Of a stretch of DNA of 64,000 nt, positions 1 through 13,432 are shown piece by piece (the stretch's first letter is position 1; each line of letters opens with the position of its first letter). The translations under genes were made by a program, and so were the position numbers. The stretch comes from Phascolomyces articulosus (taxonomy: Eukaryota > Mucoromycota > Mucoromycetes > Mucorales > Lichtheimiaceae): the NCBI GenBank assembly GCA_025677815.1, contig JAIXMP010000007.1:1598195-1662194 (forward strand), in the 5' to 3' direction. The notes beneath the pieces are model-generated. The model saw only the letters and a program-made list of their open reading frames with translations, did not search any database and had not been told where the DNA came from.

Positions 1-1080
1 CAGAAATGATGCAGGACGAAGAAGAAGAAGAGGAAGCACAACAGGAAGAACCAATCTATATTCCATCTAATAATGAAGATGATGATGAGGATGACGACTT
101 TGTAGATGATAGTATTAGTTATATTAAACCCAAACCAACACGGCCCACACCAGTATTACAAGCAAAGGTAAATTATTAGAAAAAGCATGGGCAAATGAAA
201 GATACAGGTGTATTTAAGAAAGGAAGAAAAACTGACAAAAAAACATTTCATCGTTTATATTTAGCAGGAAAATCGCCATTCACCACAAAAAAGAACAAGA
301 GAAGAAAAAGGAAAGCAACCCCTTTACCTACGAGGAGAACAGAAATCTACATCTACAGATAATCAACGTCTGGAACGCCATCCATCACAACAAACATCAA
401 CTCCACAACAAACATCTACCTCACAACGGTCATCCATTTCACGACAAACATCCATTGCACGACAACGGTCCACTGCACGACAAACATCCGGTTCACGACA
501 AATATCCAGTTCACGGGAATCATCTTGTTCATGGCAACCATCACAACAGTCAACAGCTTCACAGCAACGGAGTTCTCTGGAGCGACCAAGTACAAGCAAC
601 TTATATTCATCTGACAGTGCGTCTACTTCCACAACGGCAGCTCCATTATCCAGATTATCTCACCATGACATGCTTAAAGCAGAAGTTGACATGAGACTTG
701 GACAAAACAGAAGCGCACCTCCAGTTCCTCCTAGACGATCCATCCCATCTAAACACATTCCAAATATTTCCATGTTACGAAAACGATTTGCATCAGAGAT
801 AGCAAATGAACCAGCACCAGTAGTACAACAACAAAAACGAAGTAATAGTTTCCTGACTATCAAACGACCACCTCCACAAAAGATTACCAGTAAGTGAACA
901 ATATAATAATGCATTTATGACATTCTATCTCTTTTTTTTACCATTGGAATATAAGAAGAAAAATACTTATATGTATATTTATTATTAGAACCACCAACAC
1001 TTGGAATTGATGAGTTGCTTAGTAAAATCGAAGAAACTGAGATGGATAAACGTAGAAGCTCATCATATTATAGCCATTAA
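1..1080 (+). CDS. 3' part of a gene for a disordered, acidic then Ser/Gln/Pro-rich protein
   Basis: Partial gene, 5' end outside the window. Exons as I read them: <1-167, 265-889 and 989-1080 (TAA). The first intron could end at 264 or 267; both keep the frame. The first exon is strongly acidic (runs of Glu and Asp) and ends in a lysine/proline stretch. The middle exon is low-complexity Ser/Gln/Arg with many S-x-x-Q-T steps, then carries a class of proline motif (APPVPPRR) that typically binds SH3 domains. The C-terminus, after the last intron, reads TLGIDELLSKIEETEMDKRR and ends in SSSYYSH. I do not recognise the family. An adaptor or cytoskeletal regulator with an SH3 ligand is an inference only. 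The frame across both introns is consistent, which supports a real gene. Confidence 0.6.
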
Positions 1081-2164
1081 AAAAAGTATTATGAAATACA
1101 TTCCCCGGATAACAACTACAACAGTAAAAACTAAGCGACAACATATTTTTCTCTTTAACAACGAACTTTCTTTCACTTATACAGTTAAATCCCTTTATAC
1201 ATAACTTTAATTTCTTAAAGTCCACAGCAACATTAAAAAGAACCAAAAGGGCATGATTTTTTTTCTTCTCCTTCGAAATGATTGGTGCTTGACAAGGGTT
1301 TGATTTGGTGACTCGAAAGTTGATTTGTCCACACACTTCCACCATCAACATCATCATCATCAAACATAAATACAAGAATTAATATTCATCAAGCGTGATC
1401 TCTTCCTTATTTTATTTTATTTCATTTCAAACTCTTTTTCAAACTACTGCATATAGTATCCAAAAAAAAACATATCTTTGTGTATATAAACTTGCTGTTA
1501 TCTTCCCCTCCATCTACCTTTCCAGTTTACTTTTATTACATCCTTGTCAATGCTCTTCTTAATAAATACTACTTCAAAAATATCTTTTCATCTATAAATA
1601 TAAACTTACATATATGTGTGTGTGAATGTTTTACAACAGTGCTAAGAAGGGATGTTGCACACGATGTGTAATATGAAATCAAAATTGATCCATTTAAAAG
1701 TGATACAAAAGGAACTAACCAATACAATGAAAAAAAAAATAGACTCTGGTAGGTAAAGTAGTCATTTTTGATAATATAGAAATAATTGTACATATTTTAT
1801 ATATTTTAGACAACCTTATATTTTCATATTTTCAGGTGTCTTTTCTCTAATAAAGGGAAATAAAGCAATAATATCAACTTGGGAAAGGGACGAGGGGAAA
1901 AGAAAATAATAGAATAAATACTTATAAAAGAAATGTATAAAAGAATCAAAACGATAAATTCCAAGCTATGAACAATAAAAAGAAAACATATAAGAATATG
2001 AAGAATAAATAAATACAGATATAAGGTATGGAAGATTATGATAATATATAATAATAATTAAGTGAGAGAGGGCATGTGTGTATATTTGGGGTGTATATAT
2101 GTGTGTGTATTGAATAAGCCATAATATAGTAAGTTTCATAATAGAACTTTGTTTAAAAGATTAA
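1081..2164. other. AT-rich spacer between convergent genes
   Basis: This lies downstream of the first gene and of the minus-strand methyltransferase, so it should hold both 3' UTRs. It contains A- and T-runs and a (GT)n-like stretch near 2070-2110. I see no convincing ORF, RNA gene or element. Confidence 0.5.
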
Positions 2165-4061
2165 CTAGTTTTTTTCAGGGAGACCTTTCTTTTTGGCTGT
2201 AACAATTTTCCAAATAGTGGTTCCATGATGTTCTTCAAATTCGTTCATCACTGCTGCAACAAATTGATCATAAACGTCTGATTCCATGTCCAATGCCTTG
2301 CTTAGATAGGGCTTTGATTGTTTCAAAAGCATTCTTGAGAGTTCTTTTTGTAAGAAACCTTGTTGGCGTTCACCTAAATAAAAAAAATTATAGGTTAAAA
2401 ATTGTTCTTTTTTTTGTTGAAATTACGGTGTCAAAGAAAAACAAAACGTTATTATTTATGCTACATACGTTCATCAGTAGGCCATTCACCAATAGGGAAT
2501 TCATAAACATGAGTAGTAACATCATCAAAACCAGCATCATCTAAATACTTTTCAAAAGAATCAACAAAGCGAGTATTAAGTCCATTGGCAGAGGCTTCTG
2601 TTTGAATCCAATTATTAACGATATCGGAAAGTGGGCCACAGGTAGGAAATTCCAAAGCTATAGTGAAATAAAATTTACATGAGTATAAATAGTGAAAATA
2701 ATAGCAATAGAAGTGATAGTAGTATTACAATGATGACACTTACGATATTCTACCAGTTGGACCATACCATCCGGTTTAAGCAATCGATAAAAGTCATGAA
2801 TTAATGGAGACCAGTGAGATTGAGGGATAACGTAGCCAAGTTCACGCTGGTATATGAAATCAAAGGTATTGTCACCAAATTGTAAAGGAAGTGATAAAAC
2901 ATCACCATGGATGTAAGTGACATTAGGTACACCATCAGCTGCTAATCCACCCACTATTTTACTATTGGCGGTGTTTGTAGTAAAGCTATCATGGTGTTGA
3001 CGAAGATGTATATCTTCTGGTAATGCAATATCCATTGCAACTACTTGACAATCAGGAAATTGTTGACCAATATCTAAGGACCAGAATCCTATATTTGGTA
3101 GAAAAAGAAAGATTCATTATTATTGTTGTCAAATATAAAAATATAAAAATTCAACAAGGAACTGTCTCTTCAACTTTACCAGCACCACATGCGCAATCGA
3201 GAATCATTTCTGGAGATTCATTGAATTCGACTTTTAGATTACCACCAAAGATTTGTTTCAAAACATAATGCTATAATATAAAAGAAAAGAAACACGTCAA
3301 TTTTATATTGTATTTTTGAAAACTACTGCTGAACTGGTAAAAAGCTTACGTAGCGTAATTGTCTATTTTAAATAATGTAAAATCGAATGAATGATGAGTA
3401 TACAAAAAATACAAATATTATTATTACTTTTGAAGGATCTTTACCTATTAATTTCTTGTTCATCACCAACAAAGTTGATATGACCATAAAGTGTTCCTTC
3501 AACAGAAGGTAAACCACGACCTCCTGTAAGATTGAGAAGATTAAGTCGTTCTTCCAAAGACATATCTTGAAAAGAAGATCCAGAGCGTCCAGAGGACTGA
3601 TGTGTGTTGATCGAACCTTTACCCGAAGAACTGATACTATCAGTAGAATGGCTCAATCTTCTTGTGGGTTGATGGGGAGGTGGAGGAAGTGGGTGCTGTT
3701 GTTGCTGTTGCATAGCAGCATGGGTGGTGTTTGATGATGAAGTAGCAGTTGCTCTAGGTTGATGTTGTGAATGTGAAGTACTCGTCGTAGTGGTTGAAGA
3801 AGAATGCTGATGATGTTTTTTCATATATTGCTGTTGTTGACGTGCCAATTTCTTTTGTTGTTTTAGTGCTTGCTTGTCTTTAAAAGCTTTCAAGGCAGCA
3901 GCTCGAGCATTGTTTTCATGATCGTTACTCGAAGATCCAGAACCTGCTTTGAAAAGCATGGGACGGGTAGAACGTCTACCGAATATTTTATGGCTGCTGG
4001 AACTTCCACTGCTACTACTTCGTGTTTCATCGTGGTTATCCTTACTAAATTGTAACCCCAT
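2165..4061 (-). CDS. SAM-dependent methyltransferase with disordered N-terminus and possible N-myristoylation
   Basis: Six exons on the minus strand: 4061-3445, 3362-3350, 3270-3180, 3088-2744, 2657-2469 and 2373-2165, giving 487 residues. The start at 4061 is the first ATG and gives MGLQFSKD, a glycine-2 context that fits N-myristoylation. Residues to about 170 are Ser/Gln/His-rich and probably disordered. The Rossmann core follows: motif I reads DCACGAGFWSLDI, then an acidic-loop VVAMDI, then HGDVLSLPLQFGDNTFDFI and LLKPDGMVQLVEY, a class I methyltransferase order. Exon 2 is only 13 bases but restores the frame (INRQLRYHYVLKQIFGGNL). Fungal proteins of this type are a large family of unknown substrate, so no reaction beyond methyl transfer from SAM is claimed. 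If it is myristoylated it would sit on membranes. Confidence 0.88.
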
Positions 4062-7000
4062 TCTAATATGATCAATGTTTGGTTTTCTATGTGTATCCTG
4101 TTCAATAACACCTCTTTCAAACAAAAACAATAGAAGTTGGGGGGAATGGATAAATAGTAGTTATTTGCTAGGTTGTGTAGAAGGGGGCGGGGGGAATGGA
4201 CCAAAGAAAAGAAGAAGAGAAAAAAAAAGAGAAAGTAAAAGAAAAAGAGAGAAAGAAGAGGAAAAAAGAGATGAGGTCAAACTAATAATGAATTGTTTCT
4301 TACTTTGTTTGGAGAGGAAATAAAAGATCTCTCTCACTTTCTCTCTCTATTAGATTTATTTTTATATGATAAATTATAATACTATTACGATTATGTGACA
4401 GACAAGATTATAATACATATTATACATACATTTTTCGATCGCAGCTCGTGGTTATTCTTATTGGGTAACGTTCTGCAGTTATTTAACTTTGTTAGTGGGT
4501 GATTTGTGTAATACCATTTGTAACCTTGTTTTGTTGTTTAACAACTCGTCAAATTTTGAAAATGTTATAATTTTTCTCCTTATTTTCTCCCCCAAAAAAT
4601 AAAAAACAATCATTTTATATAAAAAATTATTTTATGCTGGTGGTTTTTTTTAGTCTGACCATTGAAAGTTATCATCCTCTTTTTTTAAGTTAATGTGTAT
4701 TGTTTTGATTTCTCTTTTCTTTTTATTAGTATCTAATTTTGTGTCAGTGCGCGTTTTTTTTTTTGCATCAATACCATTGCTGGGTTTTGATAAGTTCAAA
4801 ATACAATGGGAAGAATATGATGGATGCTAAATAGTTTACAGTGTAAAAAAACCCCGCTTTGCACATCATGAGTAGCCTCTATAAACTATAACCTATCTTT
4901 TTGTTAAAATGTCGTTATTAGAATTGCCATAACTCTGGTGCTAACTCTTCTTATCGCTACTTCTTTGTTTTCTCTCATCCCGTGCAAAAAAAAAAAAAAA
5001 AAAAAAAAAATTACCTGTGCTAGATCGTACGATAATAAGCCTATTGTTCATATCAAACAATTAACAAAAATCTTTTGTTCATTTGACATGTATGTTGTAA
5101 TGCTGTATTATATTTGGTTTAATTCACGAGTGAAAAAAAAAGCAGTATTTAATTGTATAATTAGATGAGATGTGTGCCTGTGTACTTTGTGTATGTGATG
5201 TTGATGGATCTAAACATCATGTATATTTGTTTTTATGCGTGGCTGTGTGGCTGTGTGGGCTGGTTCATCTTGGCAACTCTATATTATTGGATGTGTCGAG
5301 ACCAACTCCACCTTCTTCTTTTACTATTCTTAAAGGTATATATATCAGGAAAACTCAAATTAATTGAAAAAAAAAAACGTCATATCCCATCATTCTGATA
5401 TATGTTTGATCCGCTTGAAGAAAAATCGCGCGTACTAGAATAATAACAGGGAAATAATACAGCTATAACTATTAAATTTTTTCGTTACAAATTCACTATG
5501 TTCTATATAAAAGAAAACTCTTCAACAATTTATATGATATGATGTCTTTTAAATACATACTAGGTTATAAACAAATATTTGGGCTGTAAATCTGCTGTGA
5601 AATTGATCCCAAAGTAAACCATTTTGTGAAACTCGGTTGTTAAGGAGACAAAAAATGTCCCTTCCTTTTTTTTTTTTTTTTTTTTTTTTTACTCCACTAA
5701 AAAAAGACGTCGTGTAAGTGTATCACAATGTAATGCATCGATCATTCCATTCTCACACGATCAAAAAAACTAAATAGATGACATTTTTTTACCCTGGCTT
5801 CTTTCCATATAATACAACACATACAAACCAACAAGAAAAGGTGTTTTTTATAAGTAAACCATTTGCTATATACAAAAGAATTAATGACGTGAAGACCATT
5901 TAAATCATTTCTACTACTATAAAATCAGTCTACTGTATAATCTTTCTTCCTTTTTCGCATTTCCTAATTGTTTGGGTTTTCCTTAAATATATCATCATCC
6001 CCCATATACTCTTCAACACCTGCCCATCAGTACAAGCAAATGATCCCGACATCAACGCTGGTGTTTCCCATGATGTTACACATACATTCGATTTTTTTTA
6101 GACTTGTAACGCTACGAAATAATATATATATATATAACAACATGGCAGTAGCATCATCTTAAACAGTTATTAAACGTGTGGTACTACCTATCCATAACCC
6201 ATGTAAAAGCTTTCTTTTTCATAAACCCAGACCAAGGTAGATAGTAACACATCAGGCACTATAATATATTATCATATTAAATCGGACCTACGTAGATGAA
6301 GCAAAAAAAAAAAAAAAGCATGCATATGCAGGATGATATTTAGCTTCATTAGTAGTTGGATCCATATACTGTAACAGATATGAATTTACTTGTATAAAAT
6401 GGAGCATTATAAAAAAAAAGCAAAGATTGTATTTTAGTATAAATCGAGAAAGAAGGAGAAAGAGGAGCTGTCGTTTGAGAGGGGGTACCCGTTCCATCAA
6501 AAATAATGTATAACATGAAAGTTTAAAGATCGGAGTAAAAAAATATGTGTGTGTCACCTATTTGTCGTCATTTCACTTATGCTCAAGTTTTGTCTCCAAG
6601 AGTTATATATCTTATTAAAGGTCATAATAGAATAGTCATATTAAAATGAATAATAAAAGGATATTGATACTCGGAGTCAAAGGCTTGACTGTTACTATGA
6701 CAAAAAAAAATAAAAGTAAATGTATTATAATAATGATAATACTTGGCATTCGTTCGAAGTGAGAAGAATATGAATTATGTTAAAAGTATAAAGCAAGCCT
6801 CCAAGATAAGCAACAACACAGCATGTTTGTAAATGATAGTAATATAACTAATGCATTATTTGAAACAAAAAACAAATGCAGAGACACAGAGGCTTTGCTG
6901 GTCGGCTGCATAACCTTTTTGAGTAGTCACAGCACGTTTAATGCAACTTTAAAGAGCTTATGATCCGCCATCATTACACAAAAATACATACAAACTAGGT

Positions 7001-9535
7001 ACTTCATTATGCCGATCACTCGTGAAGGAAAAATAAAAATCCCAAAACCTTGGAAACAATATATAGTTATTATTATGATACGAATAAACAAATAGAAGTG
7101 TACTAATAAGTATATTATTTCATTCCCGCCTTCGTCGTTTACTGTAGATCTTCTGATATTAATATTGTCTATGAAGGGTTAGTCTACTTGGTAATAATAT
7201 ATTATTGCGTGATTCTTGACGGATGATACCATCATTACGGGCTATACAAATATAAAGTATGCGTATATACGTATCTAATAAATTGTTTACACAACAGGAG
7301 GTGTTACTCATTTACGGACCCTATATTTTTGTGATGGGGTTCGACGTTTTTTTTATAACATCTTGTCTAGTCTTACATGATAATGACAAAGCAAATATGA
7401 AACCATATTTTTATATAGATATATTTATACGGACTTTATTTTATAGTTGTTACCAGCATAGTAGCATATAGCTTTGGCACGCTTTCAAAGCTAACAATCC
7501 AAAGAAAGATAATTGCTTATTAGTAGTAAGTGAAAATATTTGAGTGGTAAAAAACTTCTCACTAAGCCATAGTTTACAATTTCTTTGGGGTTGGATAATA
7601 TAATGAAAATAGTGGGACATGGGCAATCACGCTAATGTACCATAATATTGGTTATACTTGAAAGGTTTCATTTTGACGTCAAGTATGAGGATAGTATATA
7701 AATATGATGAATTATATCTCTTCTTATTCTCGATGTCTTTTATGACATTAGTTATAAGCCAAAAGAAATATTAATAATGTATATTTGAAATATTTCATAG
7801 CACTACTATGCTTGTATTTTTATTTTATTTGATATACAGTCTCAATCAGTTTAACCTTTTTGGTTTTCCGCATATCTCCTCCAACTACTGCTATATATTA
7901 ACTCTTCCAGAACTCTTTTTTATTGACAAAGTCTATTATGGTAGGCATTTAAATATTGATTGACATTTATGCTTGTATTTTAGTCTTATCGATCATAACT
8001 GGCAGTATGATGATATTTGGAAGTAATGGTATGAGTAAACTTATTGATAAGTGATGATAGACGGAATTAAAACTCATAAATGCTCATTACTTGTATAATA
8101 GAATGCATAATTGCTAAATAAGTGCCATATGTGAAAGATTCATATGTTTGCATTCCAATAATCACATTTTGATGAAAAACATATACAGGATTCTCGGGAA
8201 ATATGTTTGAGAAATGTGCACCTTCATCTATTGCAAGTATTCAAATAAAATAAAATACGGCTTCTTCTTCCGAGATCTATGGTGTGTTGTAAAGTTCAAA
8301 TATAACTCAGAAAAAAGAAATAGGTGCTAACAACAATCAACTTATTACAACGTGCTAAATTTTGATATTATAGATGATGGCCCTGTGATACAATACATCA
8401 AAAATAAATTATATAATATCCGAAGACGTATATTTTTTTTCTTCCAACAACGATAACATCTTTGGCTAAATCTATCAAATCAAAAAGACTGACGTAAATG
8501 CCATTTTAAACATCAATTATTATTTGTTACGATCATATTAGAAAACGCCCTTGAACATTATACAATAAATACACTTTTCTCTGGTAAATTATGATTGAAA
8601 CCTGTAATTTTGTACAACCGATGTACTCAGTGAGAATGAATCCATAATCCGCTTAAAAATAACAAATGGAGACATTTTTTTTTCGACTTATGAATAAATT
8701 AAATCAGTACTGGAACACTGGACAAATGATTAAATAATGGTCGATGACATGGACGAAGAGTTCAATAATAATAAAAATTGGCGAATTGGATTGTCTCAAT
8801 TATCTAGATTATGCGACGTTACAATCCAATTTGTGTTACATGAGTACAAACGTGGCTATAGCTGGTATTGTAATAAACATTTTTGTGAAACTGTGAGTAA
8901 ATTCTTATTTACGTTTATCCGAACCTTTGTTCGGGCTTGCCAAAATTTATGATGAATGTCACGTTAGTCTTATTTTATTTTACGGACTAACGAACTATCA
9001 TTCACTCAATTCATTTCGTCGTACAATCAATCGAAAGTATTTTACTACACTTCAATATAAGAAAAAAAACGTTGGAATGTAATTATGATGTCAATCACAA
9101 GTACGTATATATTAAAAGTTTGATCGATTGATAATTTTTTGTTATTTTGTTTTAATATAATAAAACTTGAACATTCACAGTAAAAAATAGAGGTTATATA
9201 TATATATATATATAATATGTAGTAAAGAAATATAATAAACCATAGATACATATGTGTTAATATGCAAAAAAAAAAAATTAATATAATAATTTGGAGAAAA
9301 TTTTTGAAGATAAAATAAGATGTGAGGGAATAATAGGATGGATATGTAAAAGAGAATGGAGAAGAATGAGAAGATAAGAAGATGGAGAAGTATATATGAA
9401 TATATTCAACAAGGATGAAGATGTTGATATTGATTCATTTCTCTCTTTCATAGCCATCAAGGCTTAAAAGAAAAGAAATGTGTGAATTTTTGGTTTTGCT
9501 TTTTTATTTATGTTTTAATTATTAATCGTGTTGAT
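4062..9535. other. 5.5 kb gene-poor AT-rich region
   Basis: Upstream of the methyltransferase and downstream of URC4. It has a purine-rich tract near 4200-4280, an A-run at 4986-5010 and a T-run near 5670-5690. Short ORFs occur at 7259-7471 and 8737-8952 (+). The latter begins with a real ATG and an acidic start (MVDDMDEEF), but nothing in it is recognisable and no splice partners are obvious. I see no RNA gene or transposon here. Confidence 0.45.
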
Positions 9536-11304
9536 TTAATAGATAACACGTCGGTCCATCTAATAATGAAAATAATCATAAGTCATTAGAATCAATCAAG
9601 ATTTTTTTTTCATTTTGGACAGAATAATAATTAACTTTTCTATTTACCTTAATGACGATAGGTGGCTCTTGAGTATTAGGTCTTGAAATTTCTGCCAATT
9701 CTCGACCAGCCTAAAAATAAAGAAAAAAATGGATGAGAATTTGTTCATCGATCAGCATAAAAGAAATTTCTTCTTGTATTACAGAAATTGGAATAGGAGA
9801 TAAACAAATACAACTTACACTCCAAGTGCCACCTTGAATCAATTGGGACAAGGTCAACTTTTTCCGATTTAGACCCAAAGTTTCACGAACCTTTTCAGCA
9901 ACAATATCGAGATAAGCAACGGTCAAGGCACGCCATTCGACCACGACTGGATCCGACATTTCAAACATGGGGGCAATTTCAACCTTGGGCTGACCAGGTA
10001 ATAAAGCATTCTTGCGATAATTTTCCAACCCACGTTCCAAATCAGGCTGTTTTAAGCAAAGGAATCCTGTATCAATTAATAAACCACCATTGCGATATTC
10101 AGGTAAAACTGTCAACTGTTCAGTGCCTTCAATGGTAGCACCTAATAACTTTTCCATCGGCTCAATCAAAGAATAGACCAGCCATTGTGACAAACGATGA
10201 AAAGAGACAAAATGATCAAATTCATTGGTAGTAGATGTTCCTTGAAGTACTTTACATGGCCAAACATCACCAAGGTCACGTGTGCCGCCTTTGATACTGC
10301 CATTTTCAGAAGATACAGATGCTGATGATGAGGATGCCATGGTCCATACTTCACCCATTTCTTGAACAACGGGCCATAACGTTTCTAAATGAATTAAAGG
10401 ACCCTTTTTTGTATTAATTGTAGTTGGATGAGCAAGTAGATAATCTATTTGTTGTTATCATAAAAAATACTCCAGTGCTGTTAGAAAAAAATTCTTTCTC
10501 TTCTTTTTTGTGCTACGTTTTGCAAAGAAAAAAAAAACAAATCAATTTTTTTTACCCATCAGGTTGCCTGGTCGTGCCACATCAGTTCCAAAATAATCTT
10601 GACGGCTTTGCAGCACTTGACCAAGATGACGCAAGAGATCTACTCTGTCTTGAAGGACTACAAGCAAGTTATGATTTGGATCGACCTGAACACCTTGTGC
10701 TAATGTTTCCAAGCTAAATCGAATTAAAGCCTCAGCTATAAATGATATAAAAGAAATAGTAGAAATCATGAGTATATGTGGATCCATCGCTTGATACTTA
10801 AAATTTAATAAAAAAAAAAGGCATACAGTCAACTCGATGAGGCTTACTAGGATCACTTGAAAATTGACCTGCAGTAAACATTTCCAGAATGGCAACAGCA
10901 ACACCTTCATTCCGCTTCAATACTCGACCAGTCAATTGTTCACGATAAGACCAAGTATGATCAGTTTCGATATCTAGCAAGACAGCAACTACAAACAAGT
11001 CTAAAATACGACGCGTTTGTTCCATGGCATTTTCTCCTAAACTTGACCAAGAATTGATCAAATTTTGTATCCGAGGTCGTCCTCCTACATCGAAATGTCG
11101 CCAACGACCATGAGGTGGAATTTCACTTGTATCATCAAAATCACGTTTCATCAAAGATAAGACAATCTGAACCATATCACTGAATTTGGTTTGATCAATG
11201 TCAAAATGTTGTAATTGATTTCGTGCGGCTACTTCTTGCACTCGAAAACACCTCTCTCGTACAGAGCGAAGACTAGACAAGTACTCTAAGTCGGTAGGTG
11301 CCAT
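9536..11304 (-). CDS. URC4: URC4/Urg3-type uracil catabolism protein (DUF1688)
   Basis: Five exons on the minus strand: 11304-10827, 10735-10556, 10444-9819, 9710-9648 and a putative last exon 9559-9536, giving 456 residues. The order of conserved blocks matches DUF1688: LRSVRERCFRVQEVA, then IPPHGRWRHFDVGGRPRI near residue 65, EQTRRILDLFVVAVLLD, LKRNEGVAVAILEMF, FSSDPSKPHRVD, RPGNLMDYLL and GDVWPCK. In yeasts with the URC pathway this protein is needed to use uracil as nitrogen source; its exact reaction is not settled. Exons 1 to 4 are secure. The last exon is weak: the reading after PPIVIK is MDRRVIY, whereas I recall family members ending in a short DGTVF-like tail. The true 3' end may differ. 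Confidence 0.9.
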
Positions 11305-11389
11305 GATGTTATATTATGATGATATATTATTTTGATGAATGATAGTTGAGTAGATAGATGGATGAATGATGATGATGACTTTACAAAAA

Positions 11390-11423
<34 letters not shown>

Positions 11424-13432
11424 GAAATAGAAAAATAGTCGAGATTATAAAATTAAGTAAGAAAAAAAATGTACAAAAAAGAATAATATTAATAAAAGGT
11501 AAAAGAAAGTAAAAAAAAAACACGCGGTTTACTTTTTGAAATAAAAGAAAAGAAAAAAAAAACTCGTTTATCTTATTGGGAAGTGTTTTTATATATGAGG
11601 TGAAATGTTTGTATGACCCACACAATGTGCAACTAGAACAAAATAACAAGCCATGGGCTTGTAAGGAAATAAAAAGTTGTTGAACGAAAAAAAAAAAAAA
11701 AAAAAAAAAACCTCTCTCTCATAACTTAATAATATGAGCGTTGCTCAATTTTGTAGATCATTTCTTATTTTGGACTTTTGGTACAACAAATGCCAGAAAA
11801 TCAACCTCCTCACTAGGCTACCAGATTATATCTACTTAGTGAAATCTTCTTCTCGCTGTTATTAGAGAAAAAAGGTAAATATATGAAGAATAGTACTAAT
11901 ACAAATATAAGGAGACGATGTTGATAGAGGAAATGCTAGTCATCCGATAATTGTTTACTTCCTCATGATGGATAATGATGAAAAGAGGAGGCGTTTAGAC
12001 TTTCATTAACTTTTGGGGGGTGAAAAATATTGTTGTGAAAAAAAAAGGATCGGGGGGGGAGGCTCAGCAAGAAAATGAAAGGACTTGTGTATGTTTATTT
12101 TACATATCACATCTCCTTGTTTATAAATGAAGATGAGCAAACAAAAGAACAGAAATAATAATAGGTAATTATCATGTTAGTGATGTTGATGATGCATCAA
12201 AAAGAAAAACAACCTCCTAAATATTATTTCTATTGGTGATGTTCATAAAAGAAAGTGAAAGAAAGAAAGAAAGCTCCCTTCTTCTTTCATAATACACACT
12301 ATTTATTTTTTAGTGTTATTATTTTCCATAAATCTCAGTTGACAAAACGGTAATAGTATGTCATACATTCTGTGGCGTTTTTATATTTATTTACATTATG
12401 TAAAGCTTTTACGTGCTTTGGATTGTTTAATGGATATATAGATATCATTGTTGTTGGGTGATGGAGAAAACCAAGTTTTCGGTTGCTTATAACAATAATA
12501 ACTTAAAATAATAAAAGTATTATACCATATGCTCGGTTTTTATTTTATATATTTTATTGTAACTACAATATAATAAATTGGCGTGATAAATTTAATGATC
12601 CACAAAGTTGATATTAATACTACATAAAAGCCCTTCATTTCGTCTTTTGTTTTGTTTTCTTTTTCCTCCTTCAATTTTTTTTACAGTATTTAGCAACGTG
12701 TATATCATACATAAATCAAATTGTAAATTGAGGATTTCACTCCTTGAAAACTAATTTATCTTAGTTGTAAGTGTATAGAAGAATATACTGTATATTTAAC
12801 AATATACTTCCTACTATATACAAAATATATAATATATATCAGTTTCTTCATTCATATATCCTCATCATTGGGCCATATGAAAAGACCAAGCTCATCTAAA
12901 TAAACGTATTTATCTTAACTCTATTCGTTACTCATCGTCATCATTAGTATTAATATCACCCCCCCCATTCACCTTTTTTTTTCTCTCCTTGCCTATATTA
13001 TTTGCCCCTCTTCAAATTATATTTTTATATTCAATAAGCGTCGGTTTTTGTTTGACCCTGTAAATAAATTATAGTTTTTTTAACCGAGCATATGTAATGA
13101 ATCCTTAAAATAATATAGACGTCAATAACAACGCAAATTATTCTCCCTTATCGTCTTCCTGCCCCTTATTTTATATGCACACGCACAAACATCAAATTTG
13201 ACAGCAATTAATAGTAAAAACATGAGATATAAAGATATAGTATAACATAAATATATATGATATAAAGAATTGATAATACAGCGATATAGAAAAGAAGAAA
13301 AAGTAACAATATAGTAGCAATAGGAGTAGTATATAGTAATAACACATTTGACTTTATGACAATAATAATTACCATATGGTTATTCCATCAGTATACATGT
13401 AAGCAGTTTTGTGTTGTACACAACAGATTGAA
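11305..13432. other. AT-rich spacer with long A-runs
   Basis: This is the URC4 promoter side and the 3' flank of the cation pump. A-runs of about 25 to 35 bases lie at 11390-11422 and 11686-11710. A tract of guanines sits at 12053-12060. I see no gene or element. Confidence 0.45.
11390..11422. repeat. Poly(A) tract
   Basis: A run of more than 30 adenines just upstream of the URC4 start, read as poly(T) on the coding strand. Homopolymer tracts like this are frequent in the promoters of this genome and may keep nucleosomes off. Confidence 0.8.

Noticed and set aside
4062..4130. Longer N-terminus for the methyltransferase starting at 4130
   Set aside because: The codon at 4130 is TTG, not ATG. 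The first real ATG is at 4061 and gives a better N-terminus.
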